Assembly: GCF_014201585.1 (NCBI RefSeq)
Contig: NZ_JACHES010000010.1
Coordinates: 1-64,000 of the forward strand
DNA: 64,000 nt
DNA from: Anoxybacillus tengchongensis
GTDB taxonomy: Bacteria; Bacillota; Bacilli; Bacillales; Anoxybacillaceae
Direction: 5' to 3'
A program made the position numbers and the translations under genes. How positions within the stretch are numbered: position 1 is the first letter of the stretch; each line of letters begins with the position of its first letter. The notes beneath the pieces are model-generated. The model saw only the letters and a list, made by a program, of their open reading frames with translations, did no database searches and was not told the DNA's origin. Positions 30,187-38,617 of the stretch are shown one piece after another.

Positions 30187-30861
30187 TTACACATATCCTT
30201 TTTCTTTTAAGCTTACATATGTTTTGTCGCCAATAATTAAATGGTCAAGCAACTCAATGCCGACGAGACGACCGCACTCCACGAGCCTACGCGTCACTTC
30301 AATATCTTCACGGCTCGGCGTTGGGTCCCCTGACGGATGATTATGAATACAAATAATGGACGCTGCCGAACGTTTAATCGCTTCTTTATACACTTCGCGC
30401 GGATGAACGATCGACGCATTTAAACTGCCAATGAATACTGTTTTTTTATGCATCACTTGGTTTTTCGTATTTAAATATAACACAACGAAATGTTCTTGGC
30501 TTAAAAAACGCATATCTTCCATGACATAACGCGCACCGTCTTCTGGCGAGCGAATGACGTAGCGATCATCGTATTGAAGTTGATGCACACGCCGACCGAG
30601 TTCAAGTGCTGCAATAATTTGAATCGCTTTTGTTTTTCCAATGCCTTTAATGCTTGTCATTTCTTCAATGGTCGCATCTTTTAGCTGGCGGAGTCCTTCG
30701 AAATGGGTGAGTAAATGTTGTGCGAGCGTGAGAACGGAATATTGTTTCGTCCCCGTGCGAAGCAAAATAGCTAACAATTCTTGATTTGATAAGCTTTGCG
30801 GTCCTTCAGAAAGCAAGCGTTCACGCGGGCGTTCATCGGGCGGAACATGACGAATAAGCAT
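30187..30861 (-). CDS. radC: RadC-family JAB-domain protein
   Basis: A 224-residue protein with an N-terminal helix-hairpin-helix (SIKGIGKTKAIQII) and a JAB/MPN domain with the metal motif HNHPSGDPTPSRED. The name RadC is historical; a repair role is doubtful, and the biochemical role is unknown. The gene sits between maf and mreB as in B. subtilis. GGGGGG precedes the ATG. Confidence 0.95.
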   Translation of the reverse strand: MLIRHVPPDERPRERLLSEGPQSLSNQELLAILLRTGTKQYSVLTLAQHLLTHFEGLRQLKDATIEEMTSIKGIGKTKAIQIIAALELGRRVHQLQYDDRYVIRSPEDGARYVMEDMRFLSQEHFVVLYLNTKNQVMHKKTVFIGSLNASIVHPREVYKEAIKRSAASIICIHNHPSGDPTPSREDIEVTRRLVECGRLVGIELLDHLIIGDKTYVSLKEKGYV

Positions 30862-30889
30862 ACGTTCCCCCCTCTATTTTAACCTTTTT

Positions 30890-31459
30890 TTAACGAAATG
30901 GATAAAATCCGAATTTTTTTAATTCGCGAGCGAGTTTTGCGACCGGCAAACCAACAACAGAAAAATAATCGCCGTCAATTTTTTGAACAAAAAGTGCCCC
31001 GCGCTGTTGAATGCCATATGCCCCCGCTTTATCAAGCGGCTCCTTTGTCGCAATATACGCCCAAATGTCTTCATCTGAAAGCGGCCAAAATGTAACGTTC
31101 GTTTTTTCAGCAAACGTCACGCACTCTTTTGCTGTACAAATCGCTACACCTGTCCACACTTCATGTGTCGTTCCGGATAAACGTTTTAACATCCGAAAGG
31201 CGTCTTGTTCATTTGCTGGCTTTCCAAGCACTTCTCCTTCACATACGACAATCGTATCAGCACCGATGACGCACGCATCACTTGCTTGTTGCCATACCGC
31301 ATTTGCTTTTTTATACGCGAGCTGTTGTACAATTTCATTTGGGGATAAGTTCGCATCAAATGATTCATCGACATCGCTGACGAGGATGTCAAACGGAAGT
31401 CCAAGCATACGAAGAAGTTGTTTACGGCGAGGAGAACTAGAAGCTAATACAAGTTGCAT
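30890..31459 (-). CDS. maf: Maf-family nucleotide pyrophosphatase
   Basis: A 189-residue protein starting QLVLASSSPRRKQLLRMLG, the nucleotide-binding signature, with GADTIVVCEGEVLGKP and the DKAGAYGIQQRGALFV motif. Maf enzymes hydrolyse dTTP/UTP-type or modified nucleotides, and overexpression blocks septation in B. subtilis. ATG 31459 follows AAAGGTGAT; the upstream 30 residues are rejected. First gene after its own promoter. Confidence 0.95.
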   Translation of the reverse strand: MQLVLASSSPRRKQLLRMLGLPFDILVSDVDESFDANLSPNEIVQQLAYKKANAVWQQASDACVIGADTIVVCEGEVLGKPANEQDAFRMLKRLSGTTHEVWTGVAICTAKECVTFAEKTNVTFWPLSDEDIWAYIATKEPLDKAGAYGIQQRGALFVQKIDGDYFSVVGLPVAKLARELKKFGFYPFR

Positions 31460-31520
31460 CGTCATCACCTTTCTGTCATGAGCGTTTGTTTCAAGGAAGA
31501 TACACTTGTATCGTACCAAA

Positions 31521-31549
31521 TTTATACACAATATACAACGGTTCGACAA
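31521..31549 (-). promoter_or_regulatory. Candidate promoter of maf-radC-mreBCD-minCD
   Basis: On the minus strand TTGTCG (31544-31549), a 17-bp spacer and TATAAA (31521-31526), directly after the spoIIB terminator. Confidence 0.5.
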
Positions 31550-31577
31550 AGAAAAAAAGAAGCAAATCGCTTCTTAT
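31550..31577 (-). terminator. spoIIB terminator
   Basis: AAGAAGC and GCTTCTT (31557-31563 with 31569-31575) pair around a 5-base loop, followed by a T run on the minus strand. Confidence 0.8.
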
Positions 31578-32353
31578 TGTAAAACGTTTAATATATATTG
31601 TTGTGCTTTCCATAGTTGTGCGTCATCGTTTGTTTGTTGAAAAGTTTGAAGCGCTTCATACGCTTTTTTCATATGTTCGTTATGAAACGAATACGACTGT
31701 AGCTGTTTCCACTGTTCATTAACAAGTTGTTGCCCAGCTAGCAACTTGCTAATAAAAGAAACGATCGTAAAAAACGCTTCTTTTTCTTTTTCATCGATGG
31801 ATACATTCCACGGTTTCACGTATGTGTCAATTCCGAGCGGTTCATATAATCTTGCCATTTGTTTCGCTTCTTCTTTTGTCAATGCCATCCCTAAAAACAC
31901 GTAAACAGGATTTTTTCCAACCGTAACACTCGGACGATGTTGTGCTTCTATTTTTTGTACATATGCACTCGCTGCTTCGTCGTCTTGAAACGCTCCTCCT
32001 TGAACGACAAAAACCGCCTCCGTTATTTGTGCACTCGACACTGCCGTTTTTTGCTCTTGTTGTAACGTTGCTGTCGATGCCGGTTTACTTTCTGTTGTTG
32101 GAATGATCGTTAACACAAATAACCCGAAGCTTGTCCCAAGAACGATAGCTAAAGCAATCGCAAACGCAAACGAACGCCAAGGTGATCGTTTTGTTTTATA
32201 TTGTTTATCCCATTCAATGAAATCATGTTGTTCTTCGCTTTGTTCCTCATTTTGCTCACTTGACCATTGCGGTAACGTGCTCATCGCAGTCGTGTACGGT
32301 TGCTCTTTTCCGTTCACTTTAATCACGATCGCTTTTTTCGCTGGCTTGTCCAT
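31574..32353 (-). CDS. spoIIB: Stage II sporulation protein B (SPOR domain)
   Basis: A 259-residue bitopic protein: charged cytoplasmic part (1-90), one membrane helix (about 91-112, FAFAIALAIVLGTSFGLFVL), then a SPOR domain (about 145-210, VVQGGAFQDDEAASAYVQK) expected to bind denuded peptidoglycan. SpoIIB helps septal wall thinning and engulfment. Identity rests mainly on domain layout and position before maf. ATG 32353 follows GGGAGG. It is the last backbone gene before the pilus locus. Confidence 0.85.
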   Translation of the reverse strand: MDKPAKKAIVIKVNGKEQPYTTAMSTLPQWSSEQNEEQSEEQHDFIEWDKQYKTKRSPWRSFAFAIALAIVLGTSFGLFVLTIIPTTESKPASTATLQQEQKTAVSSAQITEAVFVVQGGAFQDDEAASAYVQKIEAQHRPSVTVGKNPVYVFLGMALTKEEAKQMARLYEPLGIDTYVKPWNVSIDEKEKEAFFTIVSFISKLLAGQQLVNEQWKQLQSYSFHNEHMKKAYEALQTFQQTNDDAQLWKAQQYILNVLQ

Positions 32354-32391
32354 TTTTTTCCCTCCCGCTGTCATTCTTCGCCCATCGTAAC

Positions 32392-32436
32392 ATAAAAAAA
32401 GAAAAAAAAAACGAGACATTTGTCGTCTCGTCGTGG
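32392..32436 (-). terminator. Terminator at the end of the pilus operon
   Basis: ACGAGAC and GTCTCGT (around 32411-32435) form a stem, followed on the minus strand by a long T run. It separates the pilus genes from spoIIB. Confidence 0.8.
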
Positions 32437-32458
32437 AAGGTTTTCGTCAAATTTCGCA

Positions 32459-32899
32459 CTATCGCTCTTGAATATCATTTACCGACAATTGGTCAACTGG
32501 TATACCACCTTCTTTACAAATTTGCTTCGTTTCCCCTTTTAAACAAACAGCATATGTGATTGTACCGTCACTTTGCTTTGTCACAATGACATACGAATCA
32601 TCATTTGGTGGCAAACGTTTCGATGTGTATGGATCTATCATCCCTTCAAGAACCCCATCATCGACTAATTGTTTGTACGTCAACGTTTCGCTTTGATTCG
32701 GCGTTAAAAACTCGACTTTTTGCGCACCAACATGAAGCCGTGCCGCTTCATACAGCGTATACGCATTCGCAACAAACGCTTGATCGCGCGACTTTTTAAT
32801 GACCTCAACGACAGACACAGTCGCAATCATGACTAAAATACTTAAAATGACGATGACAGCTAACAGTTCGATCAGCGTCATTCCCCGTTCATCTTGCAT
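32459..32899 (-). CDS. Type IV prepilin-like protein
   Basis: A 146-residue prepilin. A six-residue leader MQDERG ends at the peptidase site, followed by MTLIELLAVIVILSIL with Glu at mature position 5. The globular part (about 30-146) has two cysteines near CLKGETKQIC that may form the disulfide loop. It is the last gene of the operon running from 43.5 kb to here, so it may be a second major or a minor pilin. ATG follows AAAGGGG. Confidence 0.88.
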   Translation of the reverse strand: MQDERGMTLIELLAVIVILSILVMIATVSVVEVIKKSRDQAFVANAYTLYEAARLHVGAQKVEFLTPNQSETLTYKQLVDDGVLEGMIDPYTSKRLPPNDDSYVIVTKQSDGTITYAVCLKGETKQICKEGGIPVDQLSVNDIQER

Positions 32900-32912
32900 C
32901 CGACCGACCCCT

Positions 32913-33539
32913 TTATTGTTCCGTTAATGAAGGAAACGGATTTCGCTTTTCGCTCGGTTGCGGTAAATCAAGCGGTGGCAATTGCTCAATCCATTGGCGC
33001 AACTCTGGTGCATAAAACGTTGAAACCGTAAGAGAATAAGACAGTTCTGGCACTTCATCGGTGACTGTCGTCCATTCTTCATATCCTGTGAACGATAAAA
33101 AATCAACTGAAACGATGCGCTTTGATCGCTCTAACACATCGATAAATTGTTCGAGTGCAAAATAGGAAGGAGAACGAACAGATAGATTGACTGTCAATTT
33201 TTGAATCGGCGTTGGAGGTCCTTCAACATTTTCTCCTTCTTGAAAAGTAAGCGACAATACCTCACTATTTGAGACGACCTCTGCTTTTTCAATGTCTAAT
33301 AAAAATTGTTCAACAAACGGTTGAACAGGAATACGTTTTTGTAGTTCGACGATGCTCGTGCGTAATTCGCCCGACGTTTGTTTACTTTGTAACGTTTGTA
33401 ACAACTTTTTTTCCGTTTGTAATTCTGTTTGTAATTGCTCCCGGCGATCATCGAGCGGTTTATATACATACATATAAAGCGCAAATGATAGTAACACAAA
33501 CAACAAGAGAGAGAGGCTGATCATTAAAGTTTTTCTCAT
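32913..33539 (-). CDS. pilO: Type IV pilus assembly protein PilO
   Basis: A 208-residue inner-membrane protein: a short basic N-terminus, one membrane helix (about 5-24), a coiled coil (DRREQLQTELQTEKKLLQTLQ, in part) and a ferredoxin-like domain. PilO pairs with PilN to link the cytoplasmic PilM to the pilus platform. ATG 33539 overlaps the pilN stop (ATGA) and has GGAGGGGG. Called from topology and the M-N-O order; sequence similarity in this family is low. Confidence 0.85.
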   Translation of the reverse strand: MRKTLMISLSLLLFVLLSFALYMYVYKPLDDRREQLQTELQTEKKLLQTLQSKQTSGELRTSIVELQKRIPVQPFVEQFLLDIEKAEVVSNSEVLSLTFQEGENVEGPPTPIQKLTVNLSVRSPSYFALEQFIDVLERSKRIVSVDFLSFTGYEEWTTVTDEVPELSYSLTVSTFYAPELRQWIEQLPPLDLPQPSEKRNPFPSLTEQ

Positions 33540-34117
33540 GTTCCCCCTCCTTGTTGCTGTTTTTTCCATTCTTCCATGTTTAATTGAATAGAAAATTGAC
33601 CGATATATCGTGGCATTGTTCCTTCTTCTTCCGTCTTTCCTTCTGTTGCGGTTAAACTCGTCAGTTTCACATCAGCGATAAACGATGCATCTTTTAACGC
33701 TTGTAAATAGGCGGCGCTTTCACGTGTTGTATCAAATTGAGTCGTTAATTGAATGGCCCCATCGCGGGCATACGAAACATTGATTAAAAAGCCGCGCTCA
33801 GGCAACCGTTCAATAAATTCATGCAACAGCGCGACCGTATGAATCGGATATTGTTCTGCCCATTGAATCGCTTCTTGTAATTGGACTCCGACAGATGCGT
33901 TCGTTGCTGTTTTTTGTTTTTCTTCTTCAGCGATGCGCAGCGCTTTCGTTTGATCGAGCTCCGTTTTCAATTGCTCAATTTGCTGTTCCATGCGCTGGAC
34001 AATGAAATAAAATGTTATTGCACTAACAATGAATAAGACCGCCACCACAATTGATAAAAGCGGAATGAAGCGCGATTTCCGTTCTCGCTTTGGGAGTAAG
34101 TTAATTTCTACTAACAT
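33536..34117 (-). CDS. pilN: Type IV pilus assembly protein PilN
   Basis: A 193-residue protein with the PilN signature VEINLLPKRERK at its N-terminus, the motif that docks into PilM, then a membrane helix (about 18-40), a coiled coil and a ferredoxin-like domain with ERGFLINVSYARDG. ATG 34117 lies eight bases after GAGGG; ATG 34123 is too close to it. It overlaps the pilM end by 17 bp. Confidence 0.9.
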   Translation of the reverse strand: MLVEINLLPKRERKSRFIPLLSIVVAVLFIVSAITFYFIVQRMEQQIEQLKTELDQTKALRIAEEEKQKTATNASVGVQLQEAIQWAEQYPIHTVALLHEFIERLPERGFLINVSYARDGAIQLTTQFDTTRESAAYLQALKDASFIADVKLTSLTATEGKTEEEGTMPRYIGQFSIQLNMEEWKKQQQGGGT

Positions 34118-35069
34118 GTGCATTACCCTCTTTTAATCCGAGTCCAATTGGTAAGTAGTAAGCAGGGTCGATCGAAAGCGGCAACGTTAACGTTTCCACC
34201 GCCACATCAAGCCGCTCTTGTAATAAGTGGGAAAACGTATGAATGAGCGGATGATCGCCAATCATAACGATACGCGTAATTTGCGCCTCGCCTTTTTGTA
34301 GTGAAAAACGATAAAAATTCATAACACGCTCTAGCTCTTTGTATACATCTTCAAGTTGACGTTCAGGTTGTCCTTCTTTTAACCATTTCCATCCTTCATT
34401 CGTTTTTTCCCAATATGTCCATTGTGAATCAAACGCTAACTGACGAGTAAATATCGGACGATGCTGATGAAAGACACTGACATTTAACGATGATAAATCA
34501 AATTGAACAAATAAAAAGTGATCGACGTCGTTCGCTAAATCAAACGTGTAAAATAAGCGATACAAACTAAGCGGAGAAATATCTGCTACAATCGGTTTTA
34601 ACTTAACTGCTTCAAACAGCTCCGCATATTGCATCACGTTTGCTTCCGGAGCTGCAAATAGTAAAACGTGAAGTGCTTCTTTCGTTTTCTCAAGCACCGC
34701 ATAATCAAATACGGCATCTTCAAACGGAAGTGGAATGGTCGCACCAATTTCCATAAATAAATAACTGCGTATATCTTCATGCTCAATTTCTTTCGGTAAT
34801 GGAATTTTACGAATGACGATAAGCGGATCAGGCACGAGAAAACGGACGCGACGACGTTTTATGTTCCACATATCGACACATTGCTCCATAATGTGAGCAA
34901 GTTGCTCTTCATCAGCAATTTTCCCGTCGCGCACAATCCCTTCTGGAAGCGGCCATTCCTCGCATGTATGCCATATGAGCGGTTGTTGTTGTTTTAACTC
35001 TACATAGCGAATGACGTGATCTTTTATGACAATGTTGCCCACTTTATTTTTCATCGAAAAAAGCCGCAT
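34101..35069 (-). CDS. pilM: Type IV pilus assembly ATPase PilM
   Basis: A 322-residue actin-like cytoplasmic protein that binds the PilN N-terminus. Visible: GNIVIKDHVIRYVEL, RRVRFLVPDPLIVIRKIPLP, the EIEHEDIRSYLFMEIGATIPLPFEDAVFDY region (in parts) and FVQFDLSSLNVSVF. It is shorter than many Gram-negative PilM proteins. GGAGAA precedes ATG 35069. It follows the prepilin peptidase by 12 bp. Confidence 0.87.
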   Translation of the reverse strand: MRLFSMKNKVGNIVIKDHVIRYVELKQQQPLIWHTCEEWPLPEGIVRDGKIADEEQLAHIMEQCVDMWNIKRRRVRFLVPDPLIVIRKIPLPKEIEHEDIRSYLFMEIGATIPLPFEDAVFDYAVLEKTKEALHVLLFAAPEANVMQYAELFEAVKLKPIVADISPLSLYRLFYTFDLANDVDHFLFVQFDLSSLNVSVFHQHRPIFTRQLAFDSQWTYWEKTNEGWKWLKEGQPERQLEDVYKELERVMNFYRFSLQKGEAQITRIVMIGDHPLIHTFSHLLQERLDVAVETLTLPLSIDPAYYLPIGLGLKEGNAHVSRN

Positions 35070-35081
35070 AGTTTGTTCTCC

Positions 35082-35846
35082 TTACATCATAGCCTTTACA
35101 TACATATCAATCATCGCTTCACCAAAAAAATAGGCGATCAGTGTACCAACAACAATGGCTGGTCCAAATGGCATCGGTTCGCCACGCTTCACACGCCCTA
35201 TTGCCATGCCAATCAGACCAAACATCGTTCCAACGAACGTCGATAAAAAGAACGCTAAAATCGTTAATTTTACCCCAAGCGCCAAACCGATCACTGCAAA
35301 TAGTTTAATATCTCCACCACCCATTCCACCTTTACTCACAAGAGCAATAAGAAACAACATCATCAATCCAACAAAACTACCAAGCAAACTATCCCACCAA
35401 GGAGTAAGCGGCACAAGCCATATGCGCTCAATGAAAAGAAGTGGCGCAAAAAATAATAAAACACGGTCTGGAATAATCATATAATGCACATCAGAAACGA
35501 AAATAATAACGAATAAAGAAATGAGCGTCCAACTAACGGCTACTTCCGCTGACCAACCGACAAGAAATGGAGCGAGCGTAAACAATATAGCCGTGGACAG
35601 CTCAACGAACGGATAAACAAAGGAAATGCGCGCACAACACGCGCGACATTTCCCTTTTTGCAACATATACGAAACGACCGGAATTAACTCTAACGCTGTC
35701 AACGTTCGCTTACAAGATGGACAATGCGAACGCGGCGCAACAATCGACTCCCCTTTCGGCACCCTTAGCCCGACAACGTTATAAAACGAGCCGAGAAGAA
35801 GACCAAGGAGGAAAGAAATAGGTAATACACTATTCAAGCTTAACAT
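35082..35846 (-). CDS. pilD: Prepilin peptidase (PilD/ComC type)
   Basis: A 254-residue polytopic aspartic protease that removes prepilin leaders and methylates the new N-terminus. Visible: N-terminal methylase zinc cysteines CPSCKRT and CRACCAR, LLGSFYNVVGLR, first catalytic Asp in FVSDVHYMIIPD and second in GGMGGGDIKL. It overlaps the pilin gene by 17 bp. By position between spoIIB and folC it is the probable orthologue of B. subtilis comC. GTG 35849 is an alternative start. Confidence 0.95.
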   Translation of the reverse strand: MLSLNSVLPISFLLGLLLGSFYNVVGLRVPKGESIVAPRSHCPSCKRTLTALELIPVVSYMLQKGKCRACCARISFVYPFVELSTAILFTLAPFLVGWSAEVAVSWTLISLFVIIFVSDVHYMIIPDRVLLFFAPLLFIERIWLVPLTPWWDSLLGSFVGLMMLFLIALVSKGGMGGGDIKLFAVIGLALGVKLTILAFFLSTFVGTMFGLIGMAIGRVKRGEPMPFGPAIVVGTLIAYFFGEAMIDMYVKAMM

Positions 35847-36279
35847 CACTTCTCTTTAAATCATCTACGTTTTTCTTTCCGATATACTTATGTGCTGGAT
35901 TTCCTTTATCAACCAGCTCAACTTCATAGCTGAAGTTTCCTGTTGTTTGATTCTTTGTAACGAAAACTTTGCAGTTATCTGGATCATATTCATCTTTATC
36001 CCCAGGTGACTTCGGCGTCTTTTCTAAGTATCCACCTTCAACTAATTCTTTCATTGTGAATGATGTTTTGGCTGCATTTGCAGCGTCGGCTGTAACAGCT
36101 ATTCTTGCTGCATTAACAAGCTGTTTAGCGTTGGCGATATGAGCGTCTTTTTTCGAATTATCAATAATTGCCCCAATACTCGGAATAGCAATGGCAGCAA
36201 TAATTCCTAAAATAACGATCACTGCCAACAACTCGATTAGCGTTAAACCTTTCTCATTGCGAATCAATTTCTTTAACAT
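35830..36279 (-). CDS. pilA: Probable major type IV pilin
   Basis: A 149-residue prepilin: basic leader MLKKLIRNEKG, cleavage before LTLIELLAVIVILGII with Glu at mature position 5, then a long alpha-1 helix with VNAARIAV and a small beta domain. A single cysteine is seen (DNCKVF). It has the strongest ribosome binding site of the group (AAAGGAGAGG) and its own -10-like element, which fits a highly expressed major subunit. ATG 36279 chosen. Confidence 0.9.
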   Translation of the reverse strand: MLKKLIRNEKGLTLIELLAVIVILGIIAAIAIPSIGAIIDNSKKDAHIANAKQLVNAARIAVTADAANAAKTSFTMKELVEGGYLEKTPKSPGDKDEYDPDNCKVFVTKNQTTGNFSYEVELVDKGNPAHKYIGKKNVDDLKRSDVKLE

Positions 36280-36316
36280 AATTCCTCTCCTTTGCAATTT
36301 TTTGTTTTCTTTAATT

Positions 36317-36354
36317 ATTTTACACGATCAATCATCTAGTTGAAAAGTACTAGT
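36317..36354 (-). promoter_or_regulatory. pilC-pilA intergenic hairpin and -10 element
   Basis: Between pilC and pilA the minus strand has a 5-bp stem CTAGT/ACTAG (36336-36353) and downstream a TAAAAT -10-like box (36317-36322) without a clear -35. This could raise pilin mRNA independently of the upstream operon. Weak evidence. Confidence 0.35.
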
Positions 36355-36355
36355 T

Positions 36356-37567
36356 TTATTGTTGAATATGATTAAATATATCAAACATCGGGACTAAAAT
36401 GGATGTGACGATTGTCCCGACGACGCTAGCGAGCAACACAATCATCAACGGCTCGATTAATGATTTTAACCGATCGGTCGCCGCTTCGACTTCTGCTTCG
36501 TAAAAGTCAGCAACTTTCGCAAGCATCGCATCTAATGAACCTGTTTGTTCTCCAATCGCAATCATTTGCGTCACGAGCGGAGGAAACGCCCAATGTCGCT
36601 TCATAGGTTCCGTTAACGATTCTCCGCGCTCGAGCGCATCACGCGATGTACGAATGACGCGAGCGACGACTTCGTTTTCAACGACCGCTTCAACGATCGC
36701 AAGCGCCTGTAAAATAGGGACAGCGCTTGAAAAAAGGGAACTTAATGTACGCGTCATGCGAGCAAGCACTGCTTTTTGCAGCATACTGCCGAAAATTGGC
36801 ATACGCAGCACGATAACATCCAAATAATATTTCGTCGTTTTTTGTCTTTTTAATAAAAAAAGCAACCCGTATAGGCTAAACATGAGTAAAATAACGCCCC
36901 ACCAGTACGTTTGCATCACTTCACTTGCACGTAGCACAAACTTCGTAATCGCTGGCAACTCCGCCCCGAAATCCGCAAACATCGAAACAAACGTCGGTAC
37001 GACACTAACTAGCAAAAAGATGACAACGATGACCGCAATGATTCCAACAACAACAGGATATGCCAAAGCGGAAACAATTTTTTGGCGTGTCCGATGCACT
37101 TTTTCAAAATGATCAGCAAGCCTCTCAAGCGTTTCTTCCATACTTCCGCTCGCTTCTCCCGCCCGAATCATATTAATAACGAGCGGAGGAAAAATGTTTG
37201 GGTGATCGGTCATCGCTGTAGATAACGGTTGACCGCTTCTTAATTGTTCTTCAATGTGAACAAGCGCTTTTTTTAACGCTTTGCTTTCCGTTTGTTCGGC
37301 TAAAATACGAGTGGCGTCAACAATCGTTACTCCTGCCTTTAAAAGCGTTGCAAATTGACGCAAATAAATGACGAAATGTTGTAGTTTGACGGGATTACCA
37401 AACGTAATTTCTTTTGTTAATAACGTCTGGGGGATTTCACGCACATCAATGACTTTTAATCGTTGTTCACGCAGTTTCATCATGACATCTCGTCGCGACG
37501 AAGCAACCATCGTTCCTTTTTTCACCCGCCCGCGCACATCGCGCGCTTCATAGCGAAATTGCGCCAT
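36356..37567 (-). CDS. pilC: Type IV pilus inner-membrane platform protein PilC
   Basis: A 403-residue GspF-family protein: cytoplasmic domain with AQFRYEARDVRGRVKKG, then two GspF repeats, each with the RSGQPLSTAM / RGESLTEPM type motif, and three membrane helices. It is the platform on which PilB and PilT act. ATG 37567 is nine bases after AAGG. An upstream ATG that would overlap the pilT stop as ATGA lacks ribosome-binding spacing. Confidence 0.94.
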   Translation of the reverse strand: MAQFRYEARDVRGRVKKGTMVASSRRDVMMKLREQRLKVIDVREIPQTLLTKEITFGNPVKLQHFVIYLRQFATLLKAGVTIVDATRILAEQTESKALKKALVHIEEQLRSGQPLSTAMTDHPNIFPPLVINMIRAGEASGSMEETLERLADHFEKVHRTRQKIVSALAYPVVVGIIAVIVVIFLLVSVVPTFVSMFADFGAELPAITKFVLRASEVMQTYWWGVILLMFSLYGLLFLLKRQKTTKYYLDVIVLRMPIFGSMLQKAVLARMTRTLSSLFSSAVPILQALAIVEAVVENEVVARVIRTSRDALERGESLTEPMKRHWAFPPLVTQMIAIGEQTGSLDAMLAKVADFYEAEVEAATDRLKSLIEPLMIVLLASVVGTIVTSILVPMFDIFNHIQQ

Positions 37568-37572
37568 GTTTA

Positions 37573-38607
37573 TCATCCTTCCTGCAAGTACGGCTCGACC
37601 GATTCTTTTGCGATCAATCCTTGCTGCACAAGCTCTTTAATGCTTGCCTCAAGCGTATGCATACCAAGCGCGCGGTTTGTTTGCATGACGCTTGGAATTT
37701 GATGAATTTTCCCGTTGCGAATTAAATTGGCAACAGCTGCATTGTTTATTAAAATTTCTGTCGCCGCAATTCGCCCATTTTTTTGCGCGCGTGGAAATAA
37801 TCGTTGTGAAATAATCGCAACTAAAACTGTTGCTAATTGAATACGAATTTGTGCTTGCTGTTCTGGTTGAAATACGTCAATGATTCGATCAATGGTTGCA
37901 GGCGCACTCGATGTATGAAGTGTACCGAATACGAGATGTCCTGTTTCTGCAGCGGTAATTGCTGTTTGAATCGTTTCTAAATCGCGCATTTCGCCGACTA
38001 AAATGACGTCCGGATCTTGCCGAAGTGCTGCCCGCAAACCGTTTGCGAAATTGTTCGTATCCGTCCCAACTTCGCGTTGATCAATGACACATCCTCCGTG
38101 CTTATGCACATATTCAATCGGATCTTCAAGTGTAATAATATGTTTACGCATCGTTTTATTCATATAGTCAATCATCGCGGCTAACGTCGTCGATTTTCCG
38201 CTTCCCGTTGGTCCTGTGACAAGAATGAGTCCTTGAGGTTTTGTTACCATCTTTTTTAACACATCTGGTAGTTGCAATTCGTCAAGCGTCGGAATTTTTG
38301 TCGGCACAATACGGATAGCAAGCGAGATGCAGCCTCGTTGTTTAAACACGTTAACACGAAAGCGCGAAACGCCCGCGAGGCTATACGACAAATCTAATTC
38401 CCCGTTTTCTTCAAAATAAGACCACATCTTTTCAGGAACGATCGCTTTTGCCATTTGTTCCGTATCAGTTGGTGACAATACGTCTTGCCCATATCGCTTC
38501 AAATCTCCATTGATGCGAAAAATAGGGGGAATACCGACCGTCAAATGAATATCAGATGCTTTTAACTCAAATGCAGTACGCAACATCGCATCTACTTTTT
38601 GTTTCAT
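37573..38607 (-). CDS. pilT: Pilus retraction ATPase PilT
   Basis: A 344-residue hexameric ATPase that depolymerises pili. Visible: ASDIHLTVGIPPIFRING, Walker A GPTGSGKSTTLAAMID, Asp box EDPIEYVHKH, Walker B ILVGEMRDLETI, His box TGHLVFGTLHTSSA and the PilT-specific AVANLIRNGKIHQIPS near the C-terminus. ATG 38607 is preceded by AGGGTG; ATG 38613 and TTG 38625 are alternatives. No counterpart exists in the ComG pseudopilus. Confidence 0.95.
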   Translation of the reverse strand: MKQKVDAMLRTAFELKASDIHLTVGIPPIFRINGDLKRYGQDVLSPTDTEQMAKAIVPEKMWSYFEENGELDLSYSLAGVSRFRVNVFKQRGCISLAIRIVPTKIPTLDELQLPDVLKKMVTKPQGLILVTGPTGSGKSTTLAAMIDYMNKTMRKHIITLEDPIEYVHKHGGCVIDQREVGTDTNNFANGLRAALRQDPDVILVGEMRDLETIQTAITAAETGHLVFGTLHTSSAPATIDRIIDVFQPEQQAQIRIQLATVLVAIISQRLFPRAQKNGRIAATEILINNAAVANLIRNGKIHQIPSVMQTNRALGMHTLEASIKELVQQGLIAKESVEPYLQEG

Positions 38608-38617
38608 CTTCATCACC